Source: Piscirickettsiaceae bacterium (GTDB lineage Bacteria > Pseudomonadota > Gammaproteobacteria > Nitrosococcales > Methylophagaceae). From it: DNA of 16,661 nt. Below, piece by piece: positions 14,768 through 16,661 of the stretch. The notes beneath the pieces were generated by a model. The model saw only the letters and a program-made list of their open reading frames with translations, was not told the origin of the DNA and searched no databases. Location of the stretch: positions 1 through 16,661 of the forward strand of contig JAUXFA010000002.1 of NCBI GenBank assembly GCA_030620285.1, read 5' to 3'. The position numbers were made by a program, and so were the translations under genes. The number at the start of each line of letters is the position of its first letter. Positions within the stretch are counted from its first letter, which is position 1.

Positions 14768-16219
14768 TTAACGCTTCCAAAAAGCGGGCGTCAGCACAAC
14801 AAGTAAGGTAAATATTTCTAAACGACCTAATAACATCGCCACACAAAGAACCCATTTAGCCGGTGAGTTAATCTCTCCGTAGTTAGCTCCAACATCACCT
14901 AGACCCGGTCCTAAGTTATTCAAACATGCCGTCACTGCTGAGAATGAGGTCACAATATCCAAACCACTGGCCATTAAAAGCAAATGGATAATGCTGAAAC
15001 AAAATACGTACAAAGCAAAGAAACCCCATACTGCTCCAATCACCTTCGAAGGTAAGGCTTTATTATTAATTTTAATCGCAATAACCGCATTCGGATGAAT
15101 CAGTCGTAATACTTCACGATAACCTTGTTTAAATAACAACATTACCCGAACGACCTTAATGCCGCCGCCGGTTGAGCCGGCACAACCACCAATATAACTG
15201 GTCATCAACAATAAAATCGGCAAAAACCCTGGCCATAAAGAATAATCAGTGGTGGTAAATCCTGCCGTTGTCCCTATTGATACCGCTTGAAAGATCCCTT
15301 GATGTATCGCTGTCCATGGAGTATCAAAGGTATGCATAAAATACAAATACGTCGATGTAATAACCGAAATGATGGCCAAAATACCCAAATACGTACGTAA
15401 CTCAGAGTCTGCCCAATAATGGCGTATTGAGCGGTGTCGCCAACCTAAAAAATGTAATGCGAAATTCATACCCGCAAGCAACATAAAGATCACGGTAACC
15501 ATTTCAATGGTGGCGCTATTAAAAAACCCTATACTGGCATCATGAGTCGAAAAGCCACCAATTGCTACTGTCGAAAAACTATGGCCAATTGCATCAAACC
15601 ACGTCATTCCAGCCCAATGGAAAGCAATGGCACAAGAAATAGTCAATGTTAAATAAATATACCAAAGCGCTTTTGCCGTTTCGGTGATCCGCGGTGTAAG
15701 CTTGGAATCCTTCATAGGTCCCGGCGTTTCAGCCCGGTAAAGCTGCATACCACCAACGCCTAATAACGGTAGAATTGCCACCGCTAATACGACTATCCCC
15801 ATTCCACCTAACCATTGTAAAAACTGGCGATAAAACAATACTGATTGTGGCAAATCATCTAAGCCCGTCAACACGGTAGCACCGGTAGTGGTCAAACCCG
15901 ACATCGATTCAAATACCGCATCGGTAAATGACATAGCCGGTACTTGGGCCATAAAAAATGGAACAGCCCCTGATAGTCCTAGCGTCACCCAAAACATCAC
16001 CACCACTAAAAAGCCATCTCGAACTTTTAATTCTTTACGGTGCTTGCGTACTGGAAACCAAAACACCAATCCTGCAATGACAAGCAAAGCAAAAGCATCA
16101 ATAAAAGCTTGAGTTGCGCCATCTTGATAGAGCAGAGAAACCAATATCGGTGGCAACATAGTCAGACTAAACATGCCTAATAAGATGCCCAATATGCGTT
16201 GTATGGTTAAAAACTGCAT
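14768..16219 (-). CDS. trkH: Trk system potassium uptake protein TrkH
   Basis: 483 residues, the same length as E. coli TrkH. It is an inner-membrane potassium channel subunit with four M1-P-M2 repeats. The four selectivity-filter loops are recognisable: TTTGATV (110-116), STVAIGGFST (216-225), SIGTTAGFTT (314-323) and TACLNNLGPG (430-439). The glycine-rich intramembrane gate segment GGCAGSTGGGIK lies at 344-355. TrkH works with the NAD/ATP-binding ring TrkA, which is not in this window. The ATG overlaps the lnt stop by one base (TAATG), implying translational coupling with lnt. Confidence 0.97.
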   Translation of the reverse strand: MQFLTIQRILGILLGMFSLTMLPPILVSLLYQDGATQAFIDAFALLVIAGLVFWFPVRKHRKELKVRDGFLVVVMFWVTLGLSGAVPFFMAQVPAMSFTDAVFESMSGLTTTGATVLTGLDDLPQSVLFYRQFLQWLGGMGIVVLAVAILPLLGVGGMQLYRAETPGPMKDSKLTPRITETAKALWYIYLTLTISCAIAFHWAGMTWFDAIGHSFSTVAIGGFSTHDASIGFFNSATIEMVTVIFMLLAGMNFALHFLGWRHRSIRHYWADSELRTYLGILAIISVITSTYLYFMHTFDTPWTAIHQGIFQAVSIGTTAGFTTTDYSLWPGFLPILLLMTSYIGGCAGSTGGGIKVVRVMLLFKQGYREVLRLIHPNAVIAIKINNKALPSKVIGAVWGFFALYVFCFSIIHLLLMASGLDIVTSFSAVTACLNNLGPGLGDVGANYGEINSPAKWVLCVAMLLGRLEIFTLLVVLTPAFWKR

Positions 16220-16661
16220 TAATCCGTCTGCCTGATTAAATCAATGCGACGATAATACGCCCACACCACTAACATGAACAGTGACAATATCCATAATGGC
16301 CATCTCCCCCAGCTAACATAGGGTGTCGAACCCTGCCGTGGTTGAACATTGCCTGTTAACACCGCTTCTTCAAATTGTTGTGTTGTCGAGGCTAGCTTGC
16401 CTTTATGGTCGATCAATGCTGATATACCATTTGTTGTCGACCGAATAATTGGGCGACCCGTTTCTAACGCTCTATTTTGTGAGATCTGCAAATGCTGATG
16501 CGGAGCAAAAGAATCGCCATACCATGCATTATTGGTTGCATTAACCAATAATGAAGCCTCTGGTAACACGTGTAATATTTCGCTCGAAAACACATCTTCA
16601 TAACAAATCGACAGTCCTACTTTTTGTCCCGCAACTTGCAATAAAGGCTGTGATGCTGGCC
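16219..16661 (-). CDS. lnt: Apolipoprotein N-acyltransferase, C-terminal part, cut by window edge
   Basis: The frame is open to the window edge; the TTG at 16641 is internal, since family-like residues (ASQPLLQVAGQKVG) continue upstream of it. The visible ~147 residues are the end of the nitrilase-like domain and the last membrane segment. GLSICYEDVF holds the catalytic cysteine of the Glu-Lys-Cys triad. NNAWYGDSFAPHQHLQIS and NRALETGRPIIRSTTNGIS are highly typical of Lnt. A hydrophobic stretch WPLWILSLFMLVVWAYY near the end is the final transmembrane helix. Lnt adds the third acyl chain to lipoproteins at the periplasmic face of the inner membrane. The N-terminal membrane part and the Glu and Lys of the triad are outside the window. 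Confidence 0.96.
   Translation of the reverse strand, partial: PASQPLLQVAGQKVGLSICYEDVFSSEILHVLPEASLLVNATNNAWYGDSFAPHQHLQISQNRALETGRPIIRSTTNGISALIDHKGKLASTTQQFEEAVLTGNVQPRQGSTPYVSWGRWPLWILSLFMLVVWAYYRRIDLIRQTD

Noticed and set aside
1..16661. CRISPR arrays, insertion sequences, phage genes, tRNA/rRNA genes or defence systems
   Set aside because: No regularly spaced repeats, transposase or integrase motifs, terminal inverted repeats or tRNA-like CCA/anticodon structures were seen; coding sequence is nearly continuous and housekeeping in type.

Overview
The window is a stretch of gammaproteobacterial chromosome with mostly housekeeping content. The diagnostic block is pilMNOPQ-aroK-aroB-damX with the penicillin-binding protein 1A gene divergent from pilM. 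This arrangement is typical of Gammaproteobacteria; E. coli keeps a relic of it as hofMNOPQ-aroKB-damX. The DNA looks AT-leaning by eye. At the left edge, an amino-acid-kinase fragment is coupled to a group II PLP decarboxylase. This pairing recalls the kinase and decarboxylase steps of methanofuran/methylofuran synthesis and weakly suggests a methylotroph, such as a Methylophaga or Methylococcales relative. That is inference from two genes only.

Layout: (1) 1-1639, plus strand: the C-terminal end of an amino acid kinase and a complete PLP-dependent decarboxylase, joined by an ATGA overlap. (2) 1614-4681, minus strand: aroK, aroB and a DamX-like SPOR protein, tightly spaced. (3) 4710-9681, minus strand: pilM, pilN, pilO, pilP and pilQ, ending in a strong intrinsic terminator. 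(4) 9682-9888: a 207-bp divergent control region. (5) 9889-12306, plus strand: mrcA (PBP1A). (6) 12317-16661, minus strand, in transcription order: lnt (cut by the window edge), trkH, a small SAM methyltransferase, rpmE, and an M48 lipoprotein metalloprotease.

How the genes work together: PilM (cytoplasmic actin-like protein), PilN and PilO (inner-membrane coiled-coil proteins), PilP (lipoprotein) and PilQ (outer-membrane secretin) form the envelope-spanning alignment channel of the type IV pilus. AroK and AroB supply shikimate-pathway intermediates. DamX (septal SPOR protein), PBP1A (peptidoglycan synthase), Lnt (lipoprotein N-acylation) and the M48 lipoprotein are all cell-envelope functions. 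TrkH is the potassium-translocating subunit, and no TrkA gene is visible here.

No phage, insertion sequence, CRISPR array, tRNA or rRNA was seen, and I found no convincing new defence or secretion system. The points most worth a second look are the left-edge cofactor-like pair, the degenerate nucleotide-binding motifs of the DamX ATPase domain, a tail-to-tail gene overlap carrying a hairpin, and several possible regulatory signals. The signals are a palindromic pilM promoter with a hairpin at the 5' end of its mRNA, a terminator-like hairpin inside the M48 signal-peptide coding region, and a possible leaderless aroK promoter.
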